From positions 62,001 through 126,000 of the forward strand of contig CAUYUJ010021042.1 of the NCBI GenBank assembly GCA_963575745.1: a stretch of DNA of 64,000 nt, given 5' to 3'. The position numbers and the translations under genes are program-made. The notes beneath the pieces are model-generated. The model was not told the origin of the DNA. It was given only the letters and a program-made list of their open reading frames with translations, and made no database searches. Shown here one piece after another: positions 20,103-29,700 of this stretch. The stretch is from Prorocentrum cordatum (lineage: Eukaryota; Sar; Dinophyceae; Prorocentrales; Prorocentraceae). How positions within the stretch are numbered: position 1 is the stretch's first letter; the number at the start of each line of letters is the position of its first letter.

Positions 20103-22750
20103 GACGCATCGGCGACCGTATCATCCCAAAAGTGGCTACATGCCCAGCGTGTATCGACAATGTCCGAAAGGACAGTCCCAGCCACAACAGAGATCCTACA
20201 CAGTGTAAATATCATGACTCCATCTCTGTATATTGGCCACGCCCTGCATGCCAGAGGGATCTTACGAGAAGCAAGGGGGCTAATAACCACCTCGACACGG
20301 AGCCCGGCAAATGCCGTTCTGCCGAGTCATTCAATCTCCCAGATGATCATGATCCCGAGGGTCGCAGTGCGCCAGCTTGGTGGGAACCCTTACCCAAGCC
20401 TGGTGAGGGCCAAGCTTCGGCATCGGGTGGCCGTCAGGGTGCTCATGCCAGGCCACCACAACCACGCGCTTTTGGGAACACTGATCCCACATCTGGCGCT
20501 AGCAGTTATGACATACTGCGAAACGCGCCCGAGCGTGGAAACACGGCTTCCGCGTCTTCGGGCGAACCACCACAGGTAGCGGCCCGCCGTGGTCGCTTAC
20601 AATGCATACCTCCACCACCAGATGCAGTTGATGAAGGAGACCGACTGCGGAGAGCTACAAGGAACCCTCTTGCTTCAACCGGCTCGGGGGCTCCACGACT
20701 GCCCGACTGGGCGAGATTTGACATCCAACGCAGTCTGCAATACCTCCGCAGTCATGAACCTCACGTAGTCAAAAAGGAACTCCGCAAACTGCACTTACGG
20801 TGGTATCATGCGAAGGAACCCAAGATGAGGCTGATCCTAGATAAAGTGGGACTGGATAACGTTCAACTATATATGATCAAAGAAATCTGCGACACCTGTC
20901 GGGAATGTAGAGCATGGGAGCGCCCAGGTAACTCTACGCTACCTTCCGTAAGCCTTCCTGGAAATTGGCTTGACGAAGACGAAGTAGATCTCATGCTTTA
21001 CCAGAAACGGACCATATTCCATATTATGGACCGATGTATTCGCCTGGCAGCAGGCCAAGACATTCCAGATAGAGAACGTGACACCATACTCGACGCTTAC
21101 CACTACTGCTGGATCGCCTATCATGGACCCTTCAAGGTCTTGTATTCAGATGGAGAAGGTGCCCTCAATAATGAAACTGCCAAGGCCATGATGGCGCGTA
21201 AAGGTACGACACTTCGTATCCGAGCGCCTGGCCAGCACGCGACCTCGATCGAGTCACGCAATGGCATTCTTAGGGGCACTCTCCACACGATTGAGGAAGA
21301 GCTGAACAGACACAACATCCCCATTGTATTTACTAGAGTACTGGCCGAAGGCATCTTCGTCACCAACGCTTTCACGTTTTACAACGGAGTATCGCCGTAC
21401 CAAGCACACGCTGGGCGACAGCCCTCTTTCCTTCCTGACCTCGACACCCTTGACTTCCCCAAGGGACCCGAGACGTCAGGCCACGAACGCGAACGCCGCG
21501 CGAGGGAAGTCAGCCTGGAAGCAATAACTCAAGCCACGGCGGTAGCGACGACGAATCGCGCCCTCAGGGCTAAAACGCCCCCAGATGGTCCAGATGGTGC
21601 TCGCCTATACTCAGCTGGGGACTTGGTCGATTATCACCGACCTACGGCCACTAAGGACGACCATGGAGGCTGGAATGACCCGTTTCCTGTGATTCGTACC
21701 GTGCCTCAACGAGGACACGTCGTCGTCAAGTCAGGATCGCGTGAGGTAATTGTAATGTATCCTGATGCTCGCCACACGCCATACGTTGAATGCCTTCTCA
21801 CCAGGGAACTTGGCATGGACAACATGGCCACGCAAACCGTCTTTACATATGTGGCACACCTTGGCGCAGGGAAACCTGCCAAAGTCTTTGGCAATATACC
21901 AGACTACAAGGGAAACCTCAATCTTTCCGACGACAGCAAATTTCACCCGCGCGTACACCTTGCACTGCAGTATCTCGTGCGAAACTATTTCCGAGTTGAG
22001 CGCGTAGTAGCCGTGAGATTGGCCAAGAGCGCGTTCAATCTACCTGCAGCGAAGTACGCCGCCGGGTCTACACTGATCCACTACGACAACGATGTGAACC
22101 CAGCCTTCCACTATTATGAGTGCGTAGGCACCGGCCTGAACATCTCTCAAATCATTGGTAGCACTCACTCCATACTCATCCCGTGCCTGACGTCACAAGT
22201 TCCTTCCCCAGGATTTCATGACGACCTTGCCAAGTATCAACACTTGGACACACCGTCTGGAGGACCCGACCAGCCTGAGAACAGGCCTCCTCCAGACACC
22301 CCAGGTGTTTCATCACCGAGTGAAGCATGCCTGTCTACAATCTACGAAGAAAGCGAGGAACACGACATCGAGGCTATGATGATGGAGGAGTGGTACGATA
22401 AGCTACGTATGGACCTTCATCCCACAACGGCTATCGACGACTATCTCTACTGCGTCCCAGCAACCATGCTGCTCGACCAATATGTCTTGGTCTCAGCATC
22501 TGTGGACGAGGAAGATACCGCTGTGTCGGAGATGCTCGGAGACGAGCCTGAACTACAAGAGCCCTGTCTTGTCTCTTTATGCTCGACTACACCTGACGAG
22601 GGCTATTCTCTTGACAGTGATGAACACGGCCCCTATGTCGAGCTATGTTTCACGCCAGAAATGTCAAAGATCGTTGGATCAGGCCCAACTCGCACAGCTC
22701 GAACCAAACATGGTCGCAACGATGAGAGTATACGTATCATCGGCTGCTAA
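19913..22750 (+). CDS. pol (integrase): Integrase-bearing polyprotein segment
   Basis: 945 codons, the longest open frame in the window. Residues 1-270 are the end of the methyltransferase-like region plus a linker. HLRWYHAKEP and ICDTCRECRAW (about 20788-20920) form the H-H-C-C zinc site of the integrase N domain. The catalytic D-D-E core follows: Asp in IMDRCIR at 21029, Asp in YSDGEGALNN at 21149 and Glu in SIESRNGILR at 21251. YNGVSPYQAHAGRQPSFLP at about 21380-21440 is the typical post-core motif. An SH3-like C domain follows (GDLVDYHRP, PFPVIRTVPQRGHVVV). Integrase inserts the cDNA into the host genome. Hairpins at 20023-20036, 20533-20546 and 21866-21879 are read here as RGNAPA, RGNTA and GKPAK, the last in a different frame. 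Confidence 0.85.
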   Translation: MHAQPCNKELSLAQKYTRRLQSAFVEAVFLAKAIDNARGNAPARIAHACPADLPDQAEPGEGMRRIGDRIIPKVATCPACIDNVRKDSPSHNRDPTQCKYHDSISVYWPRPACQRDLTRSKGANNHLDTEPGKCRSAESFNLPDDHDPEGRSAPAWWEPLPKPGEGQASASGGRQGAHARPPQPRAFGNTDPTSGASSYDILRNAPERGNTASASSGEPPQVAARRGRLQCIPPPPDAVDEGDRLRRATRNPLASTGSGAPRLPDWARFDIQRSLQYLRSHEPHVVKKELRKLHLRWYHAKEPKMRLILDKVGLDNVQLYMIKEICDTCRECRAWERPGNSTLPSVSLPGNWLDEDEVDLMLYQKRTIFHIMDRCIRLAAGQDIPDRERDTILDAYHYCWIAYHGPFKVLYSDGEGALNNETAKAMMARKGTTLRIRAPGQHATSIESRNGILRGTLHTIEEELNRHNIPIVFTRVLAEGIFVTNAFTFYNGVSPYQAHAGRQPSFLPDLDTLDFPKGPETSGHERERRAREVSLEAITQATAVATTNRALRAKTPPDGPDGARLYSAGDLVDYHRPTATKDDHGGWNDPFPVIRTVPQRGHVVVKSGSREVIVMYPDARHTPYVECLLTRELGMDNMATQTVFTYVAHLGAGKPAKVFGNIPDYKGNLNLSDDSKFHPRVHLALQYLVRNYFRVERVVAVRLAKSAFNLPAAKYAAGSTLIHYDNDVNPAFHYYECVGTGLNISQIIGSTHSILIPCLTSQVPSPGFHDDLAKYQHLDTPSGGPDQPENRPPPDTPGVSSPSEACLSTIYEESEEHDIEAMMMEEWYDKLRMDLHPTTAIDDYLYCVPATMLLDQYVLVSASVDEEDTAVSEMLGDEPELQEPCLVSLCSTTPDEGYSLDSDEHGPYVELCFTPEMSKIVGSGPTRTARTKHGRNDESIRIIGC

Positions 22751-23132
22751 ACGTGCTGTGGTAGTCAAGGAAGACGACCTACTCACCAAAGCCGACATAG
22801 CAGCACATCCTAAAGAGGTTAGTGAAGCCTTGCACACCGAACTCAAGATCTGGCTTGACAACCGATGCTTTGAGATATATGACCTATCACAAGCTTCCAA
22901 CACCTTGACATCTAGATACGTATACAAGTGGAAGTTTGTGAAAGTAGGCACCGATAATGTTAAAACTACCCGTCGATTCATGGACACGGAGGCTTTCGAT
23001 GTAGAAACCTTCTCGGGAATTGCCCGCAGACAGTCCCGGAGGCTTTTGGCAAGTGAGGCGGCATGTCATTCAGAATGGATCTTAGCATCTATGGACATCT
23101 ACAAAAGCGTTCCTCAAAGGACTGACATATGA
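22738..23132 (+). pseudogene. pol (RT, fragment): Reverse transcriptase, N-terminal part
   Basis: This frame (open from 22482) takes over from the integrase frame. HTELKIWLDNRCFEIYDLSQ is followed by YVYKWKFVKVGTDNVKTTRRF, VETFSGIARRQSRRLL and ILASMDIYKS. This is the copia RT fingers and palm start, where the Asp of MDI corresponds to motif A. The frame stops at 23132, just after motif A, and RT continues in the next frame. Confidence 0.75.
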
Positions 23133-23896
23133 GGAACTTGCTCATGCCACCGGCGAGGAGACTCGCATGGTTTGCTTCACCCTTCCACCAGGAAGTGCCC
23201 AGGTGCTTCGCACCCTACCAGGCCTCTTCTTGTGATGAAAGCCGACACTGCCTCAGGTGCCTCAAGCCAGGAACGGGTACAAAGGACGCCCCAAGAGCGT
23301 TCCCCCTCAAGCTTCGTGCGACTGCACGAGCTATAGGCCTTACACCGACAAGCTACGATCCTGAGTTTGAATTCAGTCAGGATCTGTTAATCGCAAACCA
23401 TGTCGACGACGCCAATATGACAGGCCTAGAGAAAAACGTAGACGACGATGTACAACGTGTCGAAAAGGTGTTTGGCAAATGTATGCTCAACAAACATTAT
23501 TACACGAATTGCGCCGTTCGCTACACGAAGAATGAACAAGGGGATGTGATCATGGACCAGGACGAGTATATTAAACAACTACGTCCTATCCCATATCCTG
23601 AGCTTACGGGAGCAGCGTCAGACGCCAAAGCTACCAAACTCATCACCGACATGTTCGTTAGCCTGCGAGGAGCTCTCGCCGATGCCCTTCTTATTCAAGT
23701 CTGGCTCATGGTGTATGCGGCATCTCTCCAGAAGATCCAAGAGCCCACAAACTTACAAGTCAGACGACTGAGTGTTGTGACGCGAAAGCTGATCAGCAGC
23801 CCGAAACGCATCGCCTTCCCTCGGATGAAACCGACGAATGAAGTAGACATACATAGCGATTCGGGGTATCGGAAACTCACCGGGGAGGGACGATGA
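23129..23896 (+). pseudogene. pol (RT, fragment): Reverse transcriptase, C-terminal part, and start of RNase H
   Basis: 255 codons beginning in the RT palm. GTKDAPRAFPLKLRAT is followed by YDPEFEF and NHVDDANMTG at about 23396-23425 (HVDD, equivalent to copia YVDD; catalytic Asp pair present). DEYIKQLRPIPYPELTG and a connection segment come next, then the RNase H start VDIHSDSGYRKLTGEG (about 23845-23890; first catalytic Asp present). The ORF ends at 23896 before the rest of RNase H. A GNRA hairpin with loop GAGA lies at 23153-23166, close to the frame junction. Confidence 0.75.
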
Positions 23897-24389
23897 AACC
23901 GAGGGCTACGGCATTCGTGGTGCTAACGTATTACGGCGGGGAAACTCGCCCCAAGGCAAATCCGTCGTTCACCTTTGCGACGGACTATGCAAGTCACACC
24001 GACTGCAGGGGAGGTCCAGATATGCCGCTGAGGCACTTGCAGTTGCACATAATCTTGATGAGTGCTACCCCACGCTCATCACTCTCCACGAGCTCAAGGC
24101 CGGAGCACTTACCCCACGACAGCTACGAGATATGCGTGAAGTTGGAGGCCTAGCTATCAAAGTGTCCCTTACTAGGTCTGTATACAAATCGTTTTCCAGG
24201 AAAGACCTTAAGATACCGACGGAACGTATTTTGCTGGGACATATCAGCTGGATACGTGAGCTCATGGATATAGGTATTGTGCATAACGCACAGTGGTGTG
24301 ACACTAGAGACAATGACCGCAGACGGGCATACGAAGGGGGGTATCGATCGGGAGCTGCTTTTGGAAATGTCAGGCACTCAGTCATTTAA
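23893..24389 (+). pseudogene. pol (RNase H, fragment): RNase H, remaining part, frameshifted
   Basis: RNase H motifs are split between frames. TFATDYASHTDC lies in the 23893 frame. LHELKAGALTPRQLRD, GLAIKVSLTRSVYKSFSRKD and GHISWIRELMDIGIVH follow, and MTADGHTKGGIDRELLLEM (about 24313-24369) is in yet another frame. The last motif is the typical dinoflagellate copia C terminus. The domain would degrade the RNA strand during reverse transcription. Three frames in 500 bp show that this copy is not functional. A hairpin at 23936-23949 has one G-T pair. Confidence 0.75.
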
Positions 24390-24853
24390 GTATGACGTGA
24401 AGCAGTTTGTTCCCTTCCGGGGCCCCGAGGACAATACCAAACCTAAGTCGAATCAATTTTAGCGTGTCCTTGTTGCCCCTGCGGTCCAGTTTGCCAGCGC
24501 GGGCGCCTATTGCGGAGGCGCCCTCTTTCTTGCTCGGAAACGAGCCTTGCTTTTCACGCTTGGCAACGAGCCTGTTCAGATTGGTTCAGGCTCTTTGCCT
24601 TAATACCCGTTTGCCCGGAGGGGAATAGCCTGTTTGGCTTACCTCTAGCCGGGCCGATAGCCCTTGTATATCCGAGGGGATATCCTGCGCGCGCGTGGAA
24701 AAAGTTTTGCGAGGAAGCTCGCCGGCGAATAATTTCGCCCTCCAGTCTGGTGGTTGACCAGACTGCGTGTGCTGTTTTCCTTGCAAACAGAGCTGCGCGC
24801 CTGTCGAGAGCCTAGCGACCGCGCGGCTTTACTCTCCGTCTCCTCCCCTCCCG
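24390..24853 (+). other. 3' untranslated region of the LTR element
   Basis: No coding similarity. Contains hairpins at 24532-24545 (GAAA loop), 24558-24571 (GCAA loop) and 24709-24722 (GAAG loop). Directly before the right LTR is a pyrimidine-rich run (about 24830-24852) rather than the expected purine-rich polypurine tract. Confidence 0.6.
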
Positions 24854-25090
24854 ACTTTAATGGTAGCTATTTGGGAGATGTTATAGATAATCGGGAGTGT
24901 AGCCTGCGCGTCGCTGCCTTATGGCTCAAGGCACGCGCGCCCTATTTGCCCGGATACCTGACTTGGTATTCGCTAAGTGTTGGAAAGATCACTACATCGA
25001 TCTTATCTTATCTTACTCATCCACACCCCATATCGTATTTCTTCGACATGGAATTGGATGCAATATGACCTATCAGAGTCATTTCAGACT
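24854..25090 (+). repeat. Right LTR (237 bp)
   Basis: The same length and end sequences as the left LTR, with about 16 substitutions. Differences are spread evenly, mostly transitions. Confidence 0.93.
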
Positions 25091-25463
25091 GTGCATACAT
25101 GTATGTATGTATGTGTGTATGCATGTTACTGAGGTATGTGTTATTTGTATGAATGTGTACGTACGTTTGTAAGTATGTATGTATGTATCAATGGATGTGT
25201 GCATGTGTGCATGTATGCATCCCCGATCGCCGGAGCACTAACCTCTGCCCAGCCGCCGACACACAAAGCATGAATGCATGTATGTCTACGTGTATGTATG
25301 TGTAGACGTTTAAAGTTGTTGTCTGTATGGTTGTGTGAATGTACGTAAGTGTATGTGTATATGTGTGTTCATGTATGTACGGATGTATGTATGTATACAC
25401 GTACACATATATGCATGCATGCATGCATGTACGTGAGTACGTATGTTTGTATGCATCATGTTT

Positions 25464-25506
<43 letters not shown>

Positions 25507-25745
25507 TCATGTATGGATGCGCATATGTATGTATGTATGGATGTATGCGTGTCTGTACGTACGGATGGATATATGCCAACACATTGGTACGTATGGATGT
25601 TTGTATATCTGTATGTCTGATTGTATGGATGTATGGTTGTTCGTATACATGTACTTATGTTTGTATGTGAGTACATATGTATGCCTGTGTGCCTGTCTGT
25701 CTATCTGCCTGTGTGCCGGTTTTTATGTATGTAGCTATGTGTGTA
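25091..25745. repeat. TATG/TACG-type microsatellite array
   Basis: Long degenerate array of GTATGTATG, GTACG and GTGTATG units with a pure (TA)n run at about 25468-25498. It continues the array at 7835-7900. ORFs in it (Tyr/Cys/Met/Val-rich) are simple-repeat translations. Confidence 0.9.
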
Positions 25746-26504
25746 TAACTTTAGAAACGTATGGTATGTGCGCATCCTTGTCGGCGGGCCCCAAACTCTT
25801 TTGGTCCTCGGTGATGGGAGCTATCTACGCTACGGACGCGATGTGTAAACTTGTGTGTGCGCGCCTCGCGTGGCCACGCCTGTTCCGCGGTAGTGTGTAA
25901 GTAACCCTCTTGCACGCCGACTCGCTTTGTGTTGTCTTCCACCTCCAACCTCTGGTGGCAATTTAGGCGCCAGTTGGTATTCCTTGCGATCATTCGCAAC
26001 GGTGCCGCTACTTCGCTGGAGGAGGACGAGGAGAAGTGTCTGTGTGTGCATGTTTTGTTTTGCGTCGGCCCTCCAGTATTTGTCTCGGCTGTATCATAAG
26101 GTCGCGAGGGGGCCGCCATCACCGTGGCCCGTACGGACACAGCCAGATACCCGTTTGCGGTGCGGCCTTGGCGGGGACTGGGGAACATCGCGCCGTGCCG
26201 CGGAAGAGAGCGCCCAATTTCTTGATCCATCCCCCCTTCTTTCTTCTGAGCCCACTATTCAACAACATTCTTAAAACGCCTTCTCAAACCACATTCTCGG
26301 TGACAGCAGTGTAGCCAACGGTGTCCCTGACCCGTGCAGGGGCGTGGTTCGGAGAAGGGGAGGCGCCCATCTCATGGCCCCAGGGAGAGAGGATGCACAT
26401 CCCGCGGGCCGACAGGCGGGAAGGAGGATGACGAGGAGGAGGACGGGGGGAAGGATGAGGAAGGGGGAGGAGCAGGGAGGGCAGCCGAAGAATGATGAGG
26501 ATTC
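25746..26504. other. Intergenic, no gene seen
   Basis: Moderate GC. No domain-bearing frame recognised on either strand; the last 150 bp is A/G-rich with GGAGGA runs. Confidence 0.4.
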
Positions 26505-26698
26505 GGCGAGCGAGGGGGGGGGAAGCGAGAAGGGGCGGGCCTTCTCAGAAGGCTCCGAAGCCCCCACGCCTTCTCAGAAATGTTATGAGCCTTTCCCGAA
26601 GAGACAGACAACTTCTCAGAAGGCGCGAGGGCTTCTGAGAAGTCCCGCCGCCTTCCGAGAAGGCATTATCCTTCTCATCTTCCCCCCCGCTCGCCGCC
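26505..26698. mobile_element. Fold-back element with terminal inverted repeats, copy 1
   Basis: About 194 bp. The left end GGCGAGCGAGGGGGGGGAAG is inverted at the right end as CTTCCCCCCCGCTCGCC, each followed inward by GAGAAGG / CCTTCTC. The interior has several TTCTCAGAAGG and CTTCTGAGAAG palindromes. Related copies lie at 39658-39853 and 40938-41129. No coding capacity, so it is MITE-like. Confidence 0.7.
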
Positions 26699-27584
26699 GA
26701 CAGGAGGAGGGGGCGGAGGAGAGAAGGAGGGCCACACCTTGCAGGCTTCACGTCCTCGCCGCTGTGCTTCCGGCCGCCAGCGCTCAAGATGCCTGAGAGC
26801 CTTGTTCAGGACACGCCCTTCCTCCTCTTCCAGCCGGGTTGTCTAGGCCGATCGTTTTTTGGGATTAGTCGACGGCGGCCATCCACGGCGTTTTCCATGA
26901 TTTCTCGGCCCCGGGGAGGCTTCTTCTCGTCGCCACGCCTGGATCATTTTCGAAGAACGGTGGTGGATAGACCTTGAGCTGGACCCGGGGACCGATTTTG
27001 AGTTGAGGCGGGCCAGGTGGTCGAGCCGCCGCTGTCTCCCCTGGCCTTCCGATGTGTGATGTGAGGCCACGGCCTCCACGCCGTGCCCTGATGGGCACGG
27101 ACGGGCCCCCCAGCGGTGCACGAGTCGTTTGAGCACTATCCTTGCCGCCCGCAGCTTTGGCTGATCTAGCTCAAGGAGAGCACCGCTTGCGCTTGCGTCA
27201 AAGGGCCCGCGCGCGCATGGGTTACAGCTCACTGGACGTAGCCATGACATCTCGCAGTGTCGGCCCCACTGGGCTGCCCAAGTTGGGCTTGAACAACACA
27301 GACATGGGAAGCCAGTATGAAGGGAATTGCCATGAACAGATACCAGACAACTTGGAAAAGCGCTGCACGCGCGACTTTGGCGCTCGTCCCCTTCCACTTC
27401 ATTCCCCCTCCTCTTGTCCTCGGGGCCCGCTGGCATTGACGATTGGTCCGCATGGACATCGCATGAGACCCATCCCCCTCTTCCCCAAATCCTCTCCCTA
27501 CCCGCCCCCCCGCTTCCCCCCCATCCTCCTCTTCCCCAAAACGACGTCTCGCACGGTTGTTTTACAATCCGTTTGTCTCCAGTG
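26699..27584. other. Intergenic, no gene seen
   Basis: ORFs on both strands (for example 26843-27436 on the minus strand) show no recognisable domain. Confidence 0.35.
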
Positions 27585-27895
27585 TCTCACAATGGTCTTG
27601 CCGCTGCAGCGTGAGCTTCGTCATCGGATCGGCGCTTTGCCCCCGTCGTTCCGAATGACGTTATCGCACCAGCGCGGGCCACTTTCCTGGTCTCTTCTGC
27701 ATCCGAGTCCTTCCTCACTGCTGCCGCACCTCTCCTTTCCTCTCCTCGGCATTCCCCTGGTCCTCCTGCTCCTCCTGCTCCTCCCCCTTCATCATCCTCA
27801 TACTTTTCCTCCTGCTCTGCTCCACCATTCCGACTGCGCATACCACGATGAGGGCGTTGTGGGAGATCCAGGTCTGCTATAACACGTGTCCGCGG

Positions 27896-27940
<45 letters not shown>

Positions 27941-28040
27941 AACAAAAAAAACATCACCGCAATGTGAAGGGATGGGCGGGAGGGGTAGGATGTCAGATCT
28001 GGCGCGAGCGCACTAGCTTGTCCCTCCCACCTCGCCTCCC
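27585..28040 (-). repeat. Dispersed repeat family A, degenerate copy
   Basis: Shares blocks with the 41330-42060 copy in the same orientation: a GATCGG-rich block with CCGTCGTT (27625-27655), CACGTGTCCGCGGATA (27883-27899), GGGGTAGGATGTCAGAT (27982-27999) and CACTAGCTTGTCC. A (TA)n(GA)n microsatellite interrupts it. Orientation is opposite to the copies at 32.6 and 37.5 kb. Confidence 0.55.
27894..27943. repeat. (TA)n(GA)n microsatellite
   Basis: About ten TA units, then about thirteen GA units. Confidence 0.95.
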
Positions 28041-29050
28041 AGAGGAGTCTTCGACATCCAGAGCGGAAGAATCATTGCTCCAGAGCCCACCATCCAGCAT
28101 CCCAGTCGGAGAGCCAGCCAGCCAGCCAAGCAGGAAGGGGTGTTGGGAGCAGATTGAGGCTCGCCTCTGGAAGTCAATATTGACGGCTTCGCCATCTGGC
28201 CCTCGGCTCGTTTCTTTGTTTGACCCGTTTCCATCCTAACTATCTTTGTTATTATCATTCCCTCCTTCCATCATTCTCCTCAAGATGGCTGGTTGACGGG
28301 TTGGTTGATCGACTGGCAGTTGGGTGGACGGCATGTCGGTTTTGCAAGTACGGCTCCACATTCCACACCCTGGACGTCAAAAACGACCAGTCAGTAGGTC
28401 TTGGGACCTTCTGGGAGGATAGACGAGAGGGAGGAGGAACAGTCTTCTCCTTCCCAGCCATCCGACGTCGTGAATGTTGTTAATAGTGTGGGCTCGCGGG
28501 AGTCTCGATCCCTCCCCTCGGGGCCAATTTCACAGCCTGAGCTGCTTTTGACGCCCCTGGGGCCTTGTAATGGCCCCTGGAGCCCGCAAGTCACAAGAAC
28601 GCAGTCGCTATTTTTCACGACCCCAGGAGGTGGGGGCCTCTCTCCCTTCCTCCTGTGTATGACCCATCTAGGGCCGCTCACGATACGATTCGATTCGAAT
28701 CGCTGGCTGGGACCGCGATTCCGATTCGATTCGGCTCGACTCGTTGGCATTGGCCATGGCCAGCCAGGCGCGGCGATTCGGTTCTGCTTCGGTTCGGGAC
28801 GACTCGCTGGCGACCCGATCGGTTTTCGGCCTGATCCGATTTCGCGATCCGATTCAGCTTAGAACTTTTTCCCTCCCCTCCTCGTCCCCAGGACGGCGGC
28901 CACCTGGCAGCACCGGGGCCCCTGCCGAAGACGCCCAGGAGCGACTTCTGCGGGATGCAGCCCCAAACGAACGTCCAGGAGCGGCGGAGTCCTCCGCCTC
29001 CCCACCAGCACCAGCAGCCGTGAGCGTCGTGACGAAGCATGCGACAACCA
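28041..29050. other. Intergenic stretch apart from the GATTCG repeat; no gene seen
   Basis: No domain-bearing ORF. Long ORFs on both strands (for example 28401-28862) are Pro/Ser/Arg-rich and unrecognised. Confidence 0.35.
28678..28860. repeat. GATTCG/GATTCC degenerate simple repeat
   Basis: Repeated GATTCGATTCG, GATTCCGATTCG and CGGTTCGGG units. Confidence 0.6.
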
Positions 29051-29054
29051 ACCC

Positions 29055-29215
29055 GCACTCAGTAAGGATGGGCCACCTTCCCAAGGGTACAGTGCATCTT
29101 TCCCTCCTCGGCCCATCCTCGGCAACTGGCGCTGGCCGCGCCCCGCTCGAAAAGCTTCGAAACGGGCGTCCAAGGGCCTTGCATCCTGATCCAGGGCTGA
29201 GCCTAAACGGTGTTT
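29055..29215. repeat. Dispersed repeat family B, copy 1
   Basis: Shares AGTAAGGATGGGCCACCTTC, CCCAAGGGTAC, GGCCGCGCCCCGCTCGAAAA and GGCGTCCAAGGGCCTTGC in the same order with 36280-36440. Confidence 0.7.
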
Positions 29216-29517
29216 TTGGTGATTCCGTGGGCCGTTTTCGTTTCGACTTCGTCTTGCGTTAAAGGCGGATTGGCGACAAAAGCGAGGGAAAACGAAAACA
29301 ACACGAAAACGAAGAACAGCATTCAGGTTCAGCCTTGCATCCTTCTCGTGCGTCCTTGTGATACGGGTCGGCTGCAGTTCTCGGCGGCGCGCCCAGGGGT
29401 GAAGGCAGAGGGGGCGGGCCTCCTCAGAAGGTTCGGAAGCCGCCGGCGTCCACAACGGCCTTCTGAGTCGGGAGCCTTGAGACGGGAGCCCTGAGTCGGG
29501 ACCCTTGAGACGGGTCT
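29216..29517. other. Intergenic with a partial fold-back core
   Basis: Contains a CCTCAGAAGG motif at 29421-29431 related to the fold-back elements. No gene seen. Confidence 0.35.
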
Positions 29518-29700
29518 GCCAGAGCGCCGGATCGTGCAGGATCCTGCAGGGCCAGGGTCGCACTGACCCGGGTTTGGGTGCAGGATCCTGCGGGATCTTG
29601 CAGGACCCTTCGCATTGACCCGGGTTTGGGTGCAGGATCTTGCAGGATCCTGCAAGGCCTGACTGACCCGGGTCTGGATTGACCCGGGTCAGAAGATCCC
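29518..29700. repeat. TGCAGGATCCTGCA palindromic minisatellite
   Basis: Three to four units of about 55 bp, each with one or two TGCAGGATCCTGCA-type palindromes (some GATCTTG variants) and a GACCCGGGT palindrome. Related single units occur at 52176-52225 and 55728-55810. Confidence 0.8.

Larger units (their letters stand above)
8354..24722 (+). repeat. Dispersed 14-nt GNRA-tetraloop hairpins (about 33 copies)
   Basis: Each copy is GC-NN-G, a four-base loop, then C-N'N'-GC, usually followed by C or CTG. Loops: GAAA (most), GCAA (8354, 8456, 10434, 15458, 18096, 24558), GAGA (8393, 15001, 23153), GGGA (12242), and near-GNRA GAAG (13579, 24709), GCAG (18926) and AGAA (22273). Stem variable pairs seen: TC, GG, GC, CT, AG, TG, GA, AC and GT, each with its complement on the other arm. 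Other start positions: 10984, 11458, 12026, 12934, 13498, 14692, 14953, 15256, 15868, 16378, 16459, 16996, 17029, 17653, 18669, 20023, 20533, 21866, 23936, 24532. Copies at 15001, 17029 and 20533 have one mismatch. Confidence 0.9.
7901..25090 (+). mobile_element. 17.2 kb Ty1/copia-type LTR retrotransposon with accessory domains
   Basis: Bounded by two 237-bp direct repeats (7901-8137 and 24854-25090) differing at about 16 sites (about 93% identity). Flanking pentamers are GTGTA (7896-7900) and GTGCA (25091-25095), a probable 5-bp target duplication with one change. A primer binding site follows the left LTR. Domain order on the plus strand: gag, CCHC knuckle, Tpt1/KptA-like domain, RING-H2-like finger, retropepsin, methyltransferase-like domain, integrase, RT, RNase H. 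Integrase before RT is the copia order. At 17 kb it is far longer than the usual 5 kb copia element; about 1.07 kb is a nested insertion and much of the rest is uncharacterised polyprotein. About 33 GNRA-loop mini-hairpins occur between the LTRs. The reading frame is broken at many points, so this copy is probably inactive. Confidence 0.93.

Noticed and set aside
25188-25900. Tyr/Cys/Met-rich ORFs that look like membrane proteins
   Set aside because: Translation of TATG/TACG simple repeats.
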